DNA of 64,000 nt from Tepidanaerobacteraceae bacterium (GTDB lineage Bacteria; Bacillota; Thermosediminibacteria; Thermosediminibacterales; Tepidanaerobacteraceae), in NCBI GenBank assembly GCA_024655905.1, contig JANLFP010000010.1:62001-126000 (forward strand), read 5' to 3'. Every line of letters starts with the position of its first letter. Positions within the stretch are counted from its first letter, which is position 1. Made by a program: the position numbers and the translations under genes. The notes beneath the pieces were generated by a model that saw only the letters and a program-made list of their open reading frames with translations, searched no databases and was not told the DNA's origin. Shown here one piece after another: positions 43,339 to 52,652 of this stretch.

Positions 43339-45996
43339 TTAAATTTGTTTTTCTTTGAATCGATGGAGTTTCCTCACAATGGTGGACTGGTTTACTCCCA
43401 AAAGTTCCGCCATTTCATAGGTGGTATTGCACTGTTTTACCGCCAGTTCCAGCAATTGCTGTTCCACCAATTCCTGAGCTTTCTTTAGAGGCATAATTCC
43501 CTCCACCATTATTTTTTGTAAGGGTGGCTTTTTACCCCTGATAAATTCAGGAAGTTCCTGAATGGTTATACAATTTCTTTCAGAGGTTACCACAAGCCTT
43601 TCTATAAGGTTTTCCAGTTCCCTGACATTTCCCGGCCAGGAATAGTTAACGAGGGCTGTCATGGCATCATCAGTTATGGATTTTGTTATCCCGTAATTTT
43701 TATTAAAATAGGCCATAAAATAATCTATCAATGGTTCTATATCTTCTTTCCGATCTCTCAAGGGCGGCACCACCAGAGGTACCACATTTAAGCGGTAATA
43801 TAAATCTTCTCTAAAAGTGCCCTCTTCCACCATTTTTCTCAGGTCTTTATTGGTGACTGCAATGACCCTTATATCCACTTCAATGGGTTTTGTGCCGCCG
43901 ATACGGGTAAGTTCTTTTTCCTGCAGTACCTGCAGGAGTTTAACCTGCAGGTTAAGGGGAAGGTCGCCTATTTCATCCAGAAGAAGGGTTCCTTTGTGGG
44001 CCATTTCTATCAGGCCGGGTTTACCTTCCCGTCGGGCTCCGGTGAAAGCACCGGTCTCATAACCGAAGAGTTCTGACTCCAGCAAACTTTCGGGTATGGA
44101 ACCGCAGTTGACCTTTATGAAGGGACCTTTTTTTCTGGGACTGTTTTCATGGATAAACCGTGCAATAAGACCTTTGCCTACACCGGATTCACCCAATATT
44201 AAAACCGTAGAGTTAACCGCGGCAACCCGCAAAGCAATTCGCAGCAGTTCCTCTATCACGGGGCTAATGGATACTATTCTTGGTAATGGGCCTTGATTTG
44301 GTTCTAAAGAACTCTGTTCCATATATGTTTTTAGTTTCTCAAAATCCAGCGCCTCTCTGCTTAAATGGTTCAGTTCCGCCATATCCCGGGCGTTTATGAC
44401 CACCCGGACTACCCTGCCTTCCTCATCAAAAATGGGATTGCCTGTAGCCAGCACCTTTTTGCCGGTTCCGGTTTCCTGAATAAGTGTCAGTCTACGTTTT
44501 TCTTTTAGTACCAATTTTGTCAAAGATGGATATATGATGCGGCTTTTTTCAAGGTCATCGGCTTTTAATCCTATGATACTCTCGGGAGATTTTCCCAAAA
44601 ATCTGGCAAAGGCCCTGTTTACGCGCAATGTTTTTCCATCACCGTCGGCTACAAATATGCCGTCATAAGACGAATCTATAATGGCATTCATTTCACGGTT
44701 AAATTCTTCAGTGCGTTTTTTTTCTTTTATCTCCTTTGTCAGCAAAAATGGAAGGCACATGTCAATTTCGGCAATACCGTTATATACCGCCACAGCCTTT
44801 TCCCGACAGGAACTGTAACCACATGCCCCGCAATTTAATTCATCCTGTAGAGAATATTTGTTTGTATAATTCAAGATTTTTCTGATATCTTCTTCCGATG
44901 CAGATTTCAAAGAAACAGCCTTATTTGAATAACGCCGGGTGAGGTCCAATTCCTGCGCATTTTTTATATGCTTCAGATATTCAGAAACCGTATCCCGGTC
45001 TTTATCATTTTTATCTCCTTGCAGTAGAAATTCCTCAACCTTCTCCCTGTTGGCAAAGTAATTGGTATCCTTGAAGTATGGTCCTTCAACACATCCGCCG
45101 CACATGAGAATATCCACAAAATATGGGTTATATTCTCCACTATCTATACTTTCAAGACACGGCAATACATCTTCTTTCTTGTCCACAATCACGGTCTTGC
45201 GGGAAAATTTGAAGGGGTCTTTTAAGGAAAGAAACAAGCCGCCACTTACCGGGAAACCGCGGAAAGCTTTCTGTGGCAATGGACCGTCAAAGCATGAAGG
45301 CTCCAAACGGGTTATGTCTATATTCTTTGTTAAAATCATTTCTTCCAGTTCTTTAAAAGTAAGTACCGCATCCACTCCCTCCACCTGTTTCATCTCATCT
45401 TTTTTTGCTACACATGGACCAATGAACACTACCAATGCTTCTGGATATTCCAGCTTTATCAAACGGCCCGTGGCTATCATGGGAGAGACTACGGGTGAAA
45501 GGTGGGGGATAAGACCGGGAAAATGTTTTTCAACGATATTGACTACCGCGGGGCAGGCGCTGGAAATTAGCGGAGGCTTGAAGCTGCCGTTCAATAGTTC
45601 CTCATATTTTTTTCCGATTAATTCGGCCCCTACCGCCACTTCCCATACTTCATCAAATCCCAAGGTTTTTAAAGCGGCAATGATTTTGCCTGCCATGCCT
45701 TCTGTGAAAGCCGCAGGAAAGCTGGGAGCAAGAATCGCTATTTTATATTCTTTTTGATGTAAAATATCCAGTGTTTTTTCTATGCCGCTTTCTATAGTCT
45801 TTGCGTTTTGGGAGCAGACTTTTACACAATTGCCGCAGGCTATGCATCTTTCACTCAAAACCTCGGCCTGGCCATTTTTCACTCTTACCGCTTTGACCGG
45901 ACAGTGGCGAACACAGGAATAACATTGCTTGCATTTGTTTTTTTCCGTCCACACGATACCCGGCAAGGTCTTTGCCCCCTTTTTATTCAGGGTCAT
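43339..45996 (-). CDS. Sigma-54 activator with ferredoxin, H-cluster-like, Fe-S and PAS sensor domains
   Basis: The 885-residue protein has, in order: a two-cluster ferredoxin (residues 20-65; CKQCYSCVRHCP, CIACGNCVKVCS); a hydrogenase H-cluster-like domain (about 85-325) with Cys147 in SSACPAVVN, Cys195 in GPCVAKKDE and Cys299/Cys302 in MCGGCVEGP, which correspond to the four cluster ligands of [FeFe] hydrogenase; a 4Fe-4S domain (389-415, NCGACGYSSC); a PAS domain (440-545); the AAA+ domain (Walker A GESGVGKG, GAFTGA at 649-654); and a Fis-type HTH ending the protein. L1 and L3 deviate from catalytic enzymes. It most likely senses H2 or redox state and activates the hydrogenase operon. Confidence 0.92.
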   Translation of the reverse strand: MTLNKKGAKTLPGIVWTEKNKCKQCYSCVRHCPVKAVRVKNGQAEVLSERCIACGNCVKVCSQNAKTIESGIEKTLDILHQKEYKIAILAPSFPAAFTEGMAGKIIAALKTLGFDEVWEVAVGAELIGKKYEELLNGSFKPPLISSACPAVVNIVEKHFPGLIPHLSPVVSPMIATGRLIKLEYPEALVVFIGPCVAKKDEMKQVEGVDAVLTFKELEEMILTKNIDITRLEPSCFDGPLPQKAFRGFPVSGGLFLSLKDPFKFSRKTVIVDKKEDVLPCLESIDSGEYNPYFVDILMCGGCVEGPYFKDTNYFANREKVEEFLLQGDKNDKDRDTVSEYLKHIKNAQELDLTRRYSNKAVSLKSASEEDIRKILNYTNKYSLQDELNCGACGYSSCREKAVAVYNGIAEIDMCLPFLLTKEIKEKKRTEEFNREMNAIIDSSYDGIFVADGDGKTLRVNRAFARFLGKSPESIIGLKADDLEKSRIIYPSLTKLVLKEKRRLTLIQETGTGKKVLATGNPIFDEEGRVVRVVINARDMAELNHLSREALDFEKLKTYMEQSSLEPNQGPLPRIVSISPVIEELLRIALRVAAVNSTVLILGESGVGKGLIARFIHENSPRKKGPFIKVNCGSIPESLLESELFGYETGAFTGARREGKPGLIEMAHKGTLLLDEIGDLPLNLQVKLLQVLQEKELTRIGGTKPIEVDIRVIAVTNKDLRKMVEEGTFREDLYYRLNVVPLVVPPLRDRKEDIEPLIDYFMAYFNKNYGITKSITDDAMTALVNYSWPGNVRELENLIERLVVTSERNCITIQELPEFIRGKKPPLQKIMVEGIMPLKKAQELVEQQLLELAVKQCNTTYEMAELLGVNQSTIVRKLHRFKEKQI

Positions 45997-46496
45997 TCTC
46001 GTAAAAAATTAATAAATGAACTTTTATCAAACTGACACGATAGCTAATGAGTAATTAAAGTTATTTTCAGGGTAGTATTAATTGTTAACAATTTTATAAT
46101 TATTATAATACCTATTAATAAAAAATTACAGCTACTATATAATTTTAAAAAGACAAGGGAATCATCATAAGTACGATCAATCCTATAGGATTTATCATTC
46201 TTTAAATGATCGACCAATTTCTTTCTTGGCCGATATAGCACTTTTCTTGACAAGTCAATATTTATAGCTGAAAAAAGGCATATGGTGGCTAAAGATATAA
46301 AGACATTTTTTTGACCTTGTAAAAGGTGATTTTTAACTCCTATTTCCTTGATAGAATATGGTAATAAAATATATAAATGTAAGATATTAACTGGTAATTT
46401 TCTTGTAATCTTTTGGTAAAAAGCGTAGCCGTAGCTGTGGAGATGTGGGCAACGTGATCCTCCCATTTAAATAGGGTATTTTTATATTTGTACCAA
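45997..46496. other. AT-rich intergenic region with a decayed transposase
   Basis: This 500-base stretch is more AT-rich than its surroundings. It holds the leader of the sigma-54 regulator gene (minus strand, start 45996) and the IS30-like remnant described separately. No intact gene is seen. Confidence 0.5.
46140..46270 (-). pseudogene. Degraded IS30-family transposase fragment
   Basis: The minus-strand frame encodes NIDLSRKVLYRPRKKLVDHL followed by KNDKSYRIDRTYDDSLVFL. This resembles the stretch of IS30 transposases where LPRKV-Y-PRKK is followed by GRTYEDFL, ahead of the first catalytic Asp. Flanking codons look random and AT-rich. No terminal repeats or catalytic DDE residues are seen, so it is a relic. 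Confidence 0.48.
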
Positions 46497-46916
46497 TCAA
46501 TTAACGAAAAATGGAATTACTTCAACTCCTGCCTTTTCTAACAGCCTCATTGCCAGTTCATCGGGATAATCTCCCTCATACACTATTCTTGTTATTCCTG
46601 CATTTATAAGCATTTTAGCGCAGAGCGTACAGGGCTGTGTGGTACAGTAAAGGGTAGCTCCTTTGATGCTGATTCCCCAGATAGCAGCCTGTATTATGGC
46701 GTTCTGTTCTGCATGGATACCCCTGCAGAGTTCATGGTGTTGCCCCGAAGGTATATTTAATTCATCACGAAGACATCCTACTTCCTTACAGTGAGTAATC
46801 CCGGTGGGAGCTCCATTGTACCCGGTAGTCATTATTCTCTTATCCTTCACAATGACGACCCCCACCTGCCTTCTAAGGCAGGTGGAGCGTTTTGCCACCA
46901 CATGGGCTATTTCCAT
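46497..46916 (-). CDS. comEB: dCMP/cytidine deaminase family protein (ComEB-like)
   Basis: The 139-residue product from ATG 46916 has the zinc site His-Ala-Glu in [13 protein letters not shown] and the PCxxC part [16 protein letters not shown], with the allosteric/insert region [19 protein letters not shown] of deoxycytidylate deaminases. It deaminates dCMP to dUMP for dTMP synthesis. Homologues begin about ten residues earlier ([13 protein letters not shown]), and those codons are present upstream in frame, but the codon in the initiator position (46943-46941) is ATA, with AAGGGGGT seven bases before it. Either an ATA start is used or the protein starts at Met 46916, lacking its first residues. 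Confidence 0.88.
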   Translation of the reverse strand: MEIAHVVAKRSTCLRRQVGVVIVKDKRIMTTGYNGAPTGITHCKEVGCLRDELNIPSGQHHELCRGIHAEQNAIIQAAIWGISIKGATLYCTTQPCTLCAKMLINAGITRIVYEGDYPDELAMRLLEKAGVEVIPFFVN

Positions 46917-47100
46917 AAAATAACTGTCCCAGGAAGGTCTTATGATATATACCCCCTTATCACTGTTCCTACCCTTAGAACTGTTAGATAGTAGACGATA
47001 GAGCTTCAGGCTTGTGCATTATCTGAAGATATCATAACATGGATAATGTATGCAGTTCGCAGTCCGCCTTTCGGCTAACATCCCGACTGCCTTAGGCTAG
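46917..47100. other. Gap without recognisable gene
   Basis: Apart from the 5' extension of the deaminase frame, these 184 bases hold no recognisable feature. They border the truncated 3' end of the radical SAM fragment. Confidence 0.4.
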
Positions 47101-48879
47101 TCACTTCTGGTATTCCCTCCCGGCACCGCAGGCCGCAAGTCTCTTATATATGCAGGGACCGTGATATATGTTCACATTGAAGTGATAGAATCTGAATGGA
47201 TTTTTGCCGGAATTTCTCCTCCGCAAATATTCGCGTGCAATTTTTTCATACTGATGGTATATAACCTGTTCATCACTGTCAGCCAGCAGCAAATCTCCCT
47301 TCTTGTCCACCACCGGCTCCACGGAGATTTCCCTGAAGCCCAAATCTGCCATGTGAAATACATCTTCGGCAAAATCCAGGTTTTTGTTGGTAAAAGTGCC
47401 CCTCACATAGTACTCTTTATGATCTTTTTCTCTCAATGCCACCATTTTTGTAATGTTGGGAACAATCATATCATATGACCCGGAGCCATCGGCCCTTACC
47501 CTTATACGATCGTTGACCTCTTTTCGTCCATCCAGGCTCATCACGATATTATCCATGGTCTGACGAAGATAATTAATGGTTTCATCGTTTAAAAGCATAG
47601 CGTTGGTGGTAATGGTAAAATGAAACTTTTTACCGGTTTTTTCTTCAATATTTCTAGCATATGAAACCACTTCTTTTACCGTATCCACCGCCATTAGCGG
47701 CTCTCCGCCGAAAAAATCTATCTCCAGGTTCTTAATATTTCCCGAATGCTCCATCAGAAAATCCACGGCATTCCTGCCAACCTCTTTTGACATCAACTCT
47801 CTCTTGCCGTGATAATCCCCCTTGGACGCAAAACAGTACTTGCACCGGAGATTGCAGTCGTGGGCTACATTCAGGCAGAGAGCTTTTACATAATGCCTTG
47901 CGTACAACTGTTCAATGACAGAGGAAAAGTCCGCCTCAGTATATATCATACGGTTGGCCTTCATAAATATGAGCCATGCTTCATCGTGCTGAGGGCCCTT
48001 GAGGGCAAGGCCGTAACCGCCCTGCATTGCAAGAGACTCTTTTGTCACATATTCAGAATACTCCATTCCCTTGGCTTCCATTCCAATATCATTTAATATC
48101 TTCGGGTCAGCACCGTATTCCCTGACAAAAATCTCTTTCAAACGATGAATGCCCTTGCCGGCAATCTTGCCGAATCCTTCTCCTCTGGCCATCTGGTGAA
48201 TGAGTTCCATGGCTGCTTCTTTATTGCCGAATTTAAGCTCCAAACCGCCGGTTATATCTTTATTTATAATACTCATTTCATAACATTCCATAAGAAAAGC
48301 AATAAGGGTACCCGTAGATATGGTGTCCAATCCGTAGGTATCACAGTAAAAGTTGGCTTCTATAATATATTCGTGGTCGAAAATCCCACAGTTTGAGCCA
48401 AGGCCCGCTATAGTTTCATATTCTGGACCGTCCACGCATACCTTTTTACCCTTGTAGGGACCGGTCTTTAATTCAAAATTATCCACGGCCTTGGCGCATG
48501 CCATGGAACAGCCGTACCAGCATCCATCGGGCATGTTCTGGGTATAATACTTTTTGAATACTTCAGAAGACAGCCTACAAGCTTGCGGATGAGAACCATA
48601 TTTATAATTCATCGTCGGCAGGAGATCGTAATCGTTTATAATTTCTACCAGATGAGAAGTACCAACCTTTCTCATCCTGTTTTGTAAATCGTCAAGTTCC
48701 TTTATTTCCCTGTGAAGCCTGAGGCCTGCATCAATGATTTTTTTCTTATCGGCCGGACCGTTGGTATCACCTTTTACTCCGCTAAATTTTACAATTAATG
48801 CCTTAATCTTCTTGTTTCGAAATACGCTCCCTGCGCCGCCTCGACCCGCCTGTTTAACCCTGGGCACTCCCCTTTTCAC
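47101..48879 (-). pseudogene. Chimera: AOR middle part fused in frame to truncated SCIFF-maturase-like radical SAM domain
   Basis: The 592-codon frame starts inside an AOR gene. Residues 1-306 are AOR core (VPRVKQAGRGGAGSVFRNKK, DGCWYGCSMACAKA, MQGGYGLALKGPQHDEAWLI). From residue 309 the sequence becomes ScfB-like: MIYTEADF, VKALCLNVAHDCNLRCKYCF (radical SAM Cys342/346/349), DFFGGEPLM, NIVMSLDGRKEVNDR. It stops at GPCIYKRLAACGAGREYQK, where ScfB should continue into its SPASM domain. The AOR C-terminal Cys region is missing. The 5' part of the AOR is in another frame (48881-49519). I read this as a deletion product, probably non-functional, though the in-frame join leaves a hybrid protein possible. 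Confidence 0.8.
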
Positions 48880-48880
48880 A

Positions 48881-49519
48881 TCAAAAAACGAAAAAATTCA
48901 GCATTCCGATAAGGGTATTATCCGCCGCACTGCCAGAAGAAACCACCGCTATATTTCTTTTATCTTCTTGTGAATCGGCATACATATTTGTAAACTGTTC
49001 AACAGCTAAGTGCGTGTCTATGGCTTCTTCCGGAGCTTCTTCGATGGTAACATAACCGTTATTTCCATCTATGTATACTATTACGTCTTTTTCCGCTTTC
49101 CCCTGGATCTCGATAGCATCCCATCCGGCAAATTTCAATAGAGGCCCAAAGTATCCTCCCACGTTGCTGTCCACTACAGAACCGGTAGTTGGAGACAAAG
49201 TTACAACTATCGACTTGCCCGCTCCCGGGTATTGTGTAATGCCGCCTATAGGGCCCGAGGATATGATTATTTCATTTTCCGGATCGTCCCACCTTGTATC
49301 GCCTGAAACTGCATTCCATAACAACCATAATCCGAAACCCCTGCCACCTGTAAATATATCTTTCATTTGCTGGGTTACGGGTTTAGACTTTATGGTGTTA
49401 TCCGAAAGATTTATGTAAAGGGTACGGTTTGTATAGCCCCTTTCCACTTTTCCCAGCTCATAATCCATCCTGGCCAGGAGCCTGCGTGCCCTTTTCATCT
49501 CCATAATATTACCGGTCAT
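48881..49519 (-). pseudogene. Second AOR gene, N-terminal part ended by a frameshift
   Basis: From ATG 49519 (GGAGGTG seven bases upstream) 212 residues of AOR pterin-binding domain are encoded: RTLYINLSDNTIKSKPV, GRGFGLWLLWNAVSG, GAGKSIVVTLSPTTGSVVDS, GGYFGPLLKFAGWDAIEI. The frame ends in TGA at 48883-48881 after LIGMLNFFVF. Removing one base from the run of six T (minus strand; 48883-48888) restores the frame into DVKRGVPRVKQAGRGG, the expected AOR continuation. The cause may be a real mutation, slippery-run variation or a sequencing error. It follows a ferredoxin gene as in the first AOR locus. Confidence 0.85.
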
Positions 49520-49540
49520 TCTTTAACACCTCCATTTAAA

Positions 49541-49933
49541 TTATTTTTCTTCCATGTAGATGGCTCCGGTGGGGCAGACCCGTGTACAAGCTCCGCAAGC
49601 TATGCATTTAATCGGTTGATTAATTTGTGCATTTACGAATATCGCATTATTCGGACAAAATCCCACACAAATATAGCATCCAACGCATTTTCCACCATCT
49701 ATCCAAACAGCTCCATTTTTGGCCCGATATAATGCGCCGGTGTTGCATACGGAAATACATTCACCGCAGTGATTGCATACATAGATTTCGTAGCTTCCCG
49801 GTTTTCCCGCTTTCTCTCTTATTCTGATAGCCGATTTCTCCGGATCTGCTACTTTGTGGAAGAGTTTAGAACATTCCATCATGCATGCCCCGCACCCGTT
49901 ACACAGTTCCGGTTTTGTCTTTACAATTTTCAT
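49541..49933 (-). CDS. Four-cluster ferredoxin partner of the second AOR
   Basis: The 130-residue protein has four [4Fe-4S] motifs: CNGCGACMMECSKL, CNHCGECISVCNTG, CVGCYICVGFCPNN and CIACGACTRVCPTG. Like the 12367-12846 protein it should move electrons from an AOR. It lies 21 bases before the frameshifted AOR gene. The ferredoxin frame itself is intact. Confidence 0.87.
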   Translation of the reverse strand: MKIVKTKPELCNGCGACMMECSKLFHKVADPEKSAIRIREKAGKPGSYEIYVCNHCGECISVCNTGALYRAKNGAVWIDGGKCVGCYICVGFCPNNAIFVNAQINQPIKCIACGACTRVCPTGAIYMEEK

Positions 49934-49965
49934 TAAGCTACCCCCTGCACATCAAATTTTCGCCT

Positions 49966-50923
49966 TTAAGAAGGCCCCATGGTCGGCGGCAATTTCTGTG
50001 AAAGATCCAGCATCTGAGATGCTAGCTTTTTCACCTTCTCCCTCAGTTTAAACACGCAATCCGTTTCACTTGCCAGCCCCTGCACTATATCTTCCGCCAG
50101 AGCCCTGCAGTTGGGGCAGCCGCAGCTGCCGCAATCAAGGCCGGGCAATAGCCAGGCTCTCTCCGCCGGACCTACCCCAATTTATGCCTATACCGCAGGA
50201 GCTTTTGAATATGGATTTGAAATTACCATCATCTAAATTCTTTAAGACCTCTCCATAAATGCCCGCCATAGAAAGCACGCCATTAATATGAGATTTGCTC
50301 ATGCCAATGGGTTGTTTTGTAAATGCCACCTTAGCTGGGCATGGGCTTATGAAAAACACCCCAATTTCTTCTTCTTTACATCCATAGGTTTTAATTATAA
50401 CTTCTTTAGCCCTTCGGGCGGCCACTTCAGTCGGGGGTTTAATGGGAATTATATTTTTTATCAGCTCTGGAAATCTCGTTTGTATCAGCCTCAACACCAC
50501 CGGGCAGGCTGAAGATATAAGCGGCCTTATGCCTTTGTTTTTTTCCAGGTGTTCACGTATAGCCAAAGATACTTCTTCTGCCGCTAAGGGCACTTCATAG
50601 ACCTCATCAAATCCGATTTTTATGAGGGCATTCATAATGTTTTCTCTTGTAATGCCCTCTCTAAACTGGGCATAAAAAGCCGGGGCTGTCAGTGCCACTT
50701 TGAATTTGAACTCCCTCAGCTTTTCAAACCCATCTGTGCTGGCGTATTTGGCATTATTGGGACATACTCTTATGCACTCACCGCAATCGATGCACTTATT
50801 TTCCTGTATACTGGCCTTCCCATTTCTTACTCTTATGGCCTCTGTAGGACAGCCTTTTATGCAATTTGTGCAGCCTTTACACTTGTCTACATCCAGACTC
50901 ACCGAATGATAATACTGCCACAT
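49966..50923 (-). pseudogene. H-cluster-domain sensor protein (HsfB-like) with internal deletion and frameshift
   Basis: From ATG 50923 the frame encodes a two-cluster ferredoxin (CKGCTNCIKGCPTEA, CIDCGECIRVCPNN) and a hydrogenase-like domain with Cys140 (SSACPVVLR) and Cys195 (SPCPAKVAF), then GINWGRSGGESLAIARP and TGA at about 50135. The next frame resumes with LPGLDCGSCGCPNCRALAED and LASETDCVFKLREKVKKLA, the usual C-terminus of this family. The segment carrying the third H-cluster loop (CxGGCxGGP) is missing. So one gene has lost an internal stretch and its frame. It overlaps the MinD-like gene by 46 bases. Confidence 0.8.
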
Positions 50924-51746
50924 TTCTCAAAACCTCCGCCGCCGGTCCTGAGGAGTACTCAACCGGTGGAATGCCCTTTGATATGGCTTTTACAACATCT
51001 TCGTCAAAGGGAATTTTCCCTATGACCTCAATGCCTTTATCGATGCAGTACTGTTCGATTTCCCTGCTTTTTTCTTCGGCTAGGTCGAACTTATTGATCA
51101 CTACCTTTACGGCCACTTTAAAATTCTCCGCCAGCTTCAATAGCCTTTCCAAATCATGCAATCCCGAGACGGAAGGCTCCGTCACAATCAATGCCTCATC
51201 GGCCCCGGAAAAGGTGGAAATCACCGGGCAGCCTATTCCCGGCGGGCCGTCGGTGATTATATATTTATAACCTTCTCTTTCGGCTATTTCCCGGGCGGTC
51301 TTTTTTACCAGCGAAACCAGTTTGCCAGAATTTTCCTCGGATATTCCCAGCCTGGCATGGACCATGGGGCCGTATCTGGTGTCGGAAATATACCAGTGGC
51401 CCGAAAGAGTGTCAACCATGTCAATGGCTTTCTGGGAGCAAATATTGCAGCATACCCCGCAGCCCTCGCAAAAAGTGGGGTTTACTTTAAAATCTTCGAT
51501 GGCATCGAAGCGGCATGCCTTTTCACATTTGCCGCACCTTATGCATTTCTTTTCACTTATGCGGGCCTTCTGACTTCCCCAGAACTTAAAGGCGTCTTTA
51601 ATCTTCGGGTTTAAAAGCAGGTAAAGGTCGGCTGCATCCACGTCACAGTCGGTCAAAACCGCATCTTTTGCTAGAGCCGCAAGAGAGGCCGTCACGGTGG
51701 TCTTTCCCGTGCCGCCCTTACCGCTCAAGACAACAATTTCCTTCAT
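50877..51746 (-). CDS. MinD-superfamily P-loop ATPase with inserted ferredoxin domain (1)
   Basis: About 289 residues from ATG 51746. The deviant Walker A is VVLSGKGGTGKTTVTASLAA, switch region TDCDVDAADLYLLL, and DGPPGIGCPVISTFSGAD is the Walker B/switch part. A two-cluster ferredoxin is inserted at about residues 60-115 (CIRCGKCEKACRFDA, CEGCGVCCNICSQKA). Such proteins always come as pairs in anaerobes, probably Fe-S carriers or maturation ATPases; their clients are unknown. It is translationally coupled to its paralogue (4-base overlap) and overlaps the disrupted H-cluster-domain gene. Confidence 0.9.
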   Translation of the reverse strand: MKEIVVLSGKGGTGKTTVTASLAALAKDAVLTDCDVDAADLYLLLNPKIKDAFKFWGSQKARISEKKCIRCGKCEKACRFDAIEDFKVNPTFCEGCGVCCNICSQKAIDMVDTLSGHWYISDTRYGPMVHARLGISEENSGKLVSLVKKTAREIAEREGYKYIITDGPPGIGCPVISTFSGADEALIVTEPSVSGLHDLERLLKLAENFKVAVKVVINKFDLAEEKSREIEQYCIDKGIEVIGKIPFDEDVVKAISKGIPPVEYSSGPAAEVLRNVAVLSFGESGCRQV

Positions 51747-52603
51747 GCCTTCACCCGCCTTTCTATGGCCTTCCATAAGTTGTTAAAGGTCTGCTTAAGC
51801 TCGGGGAATTCTTCAACGAGCAGTCCCCCCCGGGCACAGCAGGCCGCATACCGCCGGTCAAAGGGGATCTTCATCAGAAGGGGAATACCCTGTTCCTGCA
51901 GGTATTTTTCTACTTCATCATCTCCCATACCTGCCCTGTTTATTACGACACCAAAGGGAATCCCAAGTTCCCTGACAACCCCCACGGCCAGCTGCAAATC
52001 GCTTAAGCCAAAGGGTGTGGGTTCGGTCACCAACACACAGTAATCGGCTCCGGACACCGCATTTATCATGGGACACGATGTGCCCGGCGGAGAATCGATT
52101 ATTACCGCAGCCGTTGCAATTGCTGGGCCGCTTTTTATCCGGCTTTTCACTTTCTTGATTACCGGTGGAGCTGAAACCTTGCCGATGGAAAGTGTCCCCT
52201 GGACAAATTCCATGCCTTTCGCAGTGCCCCGCTCCACAAGCCCTATTTCTTTATGTATTTCCGTTATGGCTCCCGCCGGGCAGAGCAGGCTGCATCCCCC
52301 GCAGCCGTGGCAGAGTTCCTCAAACACCAGTATCTTTTTGCCCAGATCTGCCAGGGCGTGATAGGCGCATATTCCAGTACAAATTCCGCAGTGGGTGCAT
52401 TTATCGGAATCTATGGAAGGCACCGGCAGGACAACAGACTCCTTTTCGGTAAATTCGGGCATTAAGAAAAGGTGGGCATTGGGCTCTTCCACGTCGCAGT
52501 CCAACAGTGCCACCCTCATTTTGTCTTTTAATGCAACGGCAAGATTGGCGGCCACCGTGGTTTTCCCGGTGCCGCCTTTCCCGCTGGCAATGGCAATTAT
52601 CAT
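51743..52603 (-). CDS. MinD-superfamily P-loop ATPase with inserted ferredoxin domain (2)
   Basis: The 286-residue paralogue has Walker A IAIASGKGGTGKTTVAANLA, CDVEEPNAHLFL, inserted clusters CTHCGICTGICAYHA and CHGCGGCSLLCPAGA (residues 60-110), and DSPPGTSCPMINAVSGADY. It likely forms a heterodimer with the preceding ATPase and loads or moves Fe-S clusters in an ATP-dependent way (inference from Mrp/NBP35 relatives). ATG 52603 starts the pair. Confidence 0.9.
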   Translation of the reverse strand: MIIAIASGKGGTGKTTVAANLAVALKDKMRVALLDCDVEEPNAHLFLMPEFTEKESVVLPVPSIDSDKCTHCGICTGICAYHALADLGKKILVFEELCHGCGGCSLLCPAGAITEIHKEIGLVERGTAKGMEFVQGTLSIGKVSAPPVIKKVKSRIKSGPAIATAAVIIDSPPGTSCPMINAVSGADYCVLVTEPTPFGLSDLQLAVGVVRELGIPFGVVINRAGMGDDEVEKYLQEQGIPLLMKIPFDRRYAACCARGGLLVEEFPELKQTFNNLWKAIERRVKA

Positions 52604-52652
52604 ATTTTCACCGCCATTTTGAAATTATGCCATTTTGAAATTATCTTGAGCT

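Noticed and set aside
46860-46890. 24-base near-perfect palindrome CCACCTGCCTT/AAGGCAGGTGG inside the dCMP deaminase gene, similar to the IS200 end hairpin
   Set aside because: It encodes the conserved STCLRRQVG segment of the enzyme, so the repeat follows from coding sequence; no transposon parts surround it.
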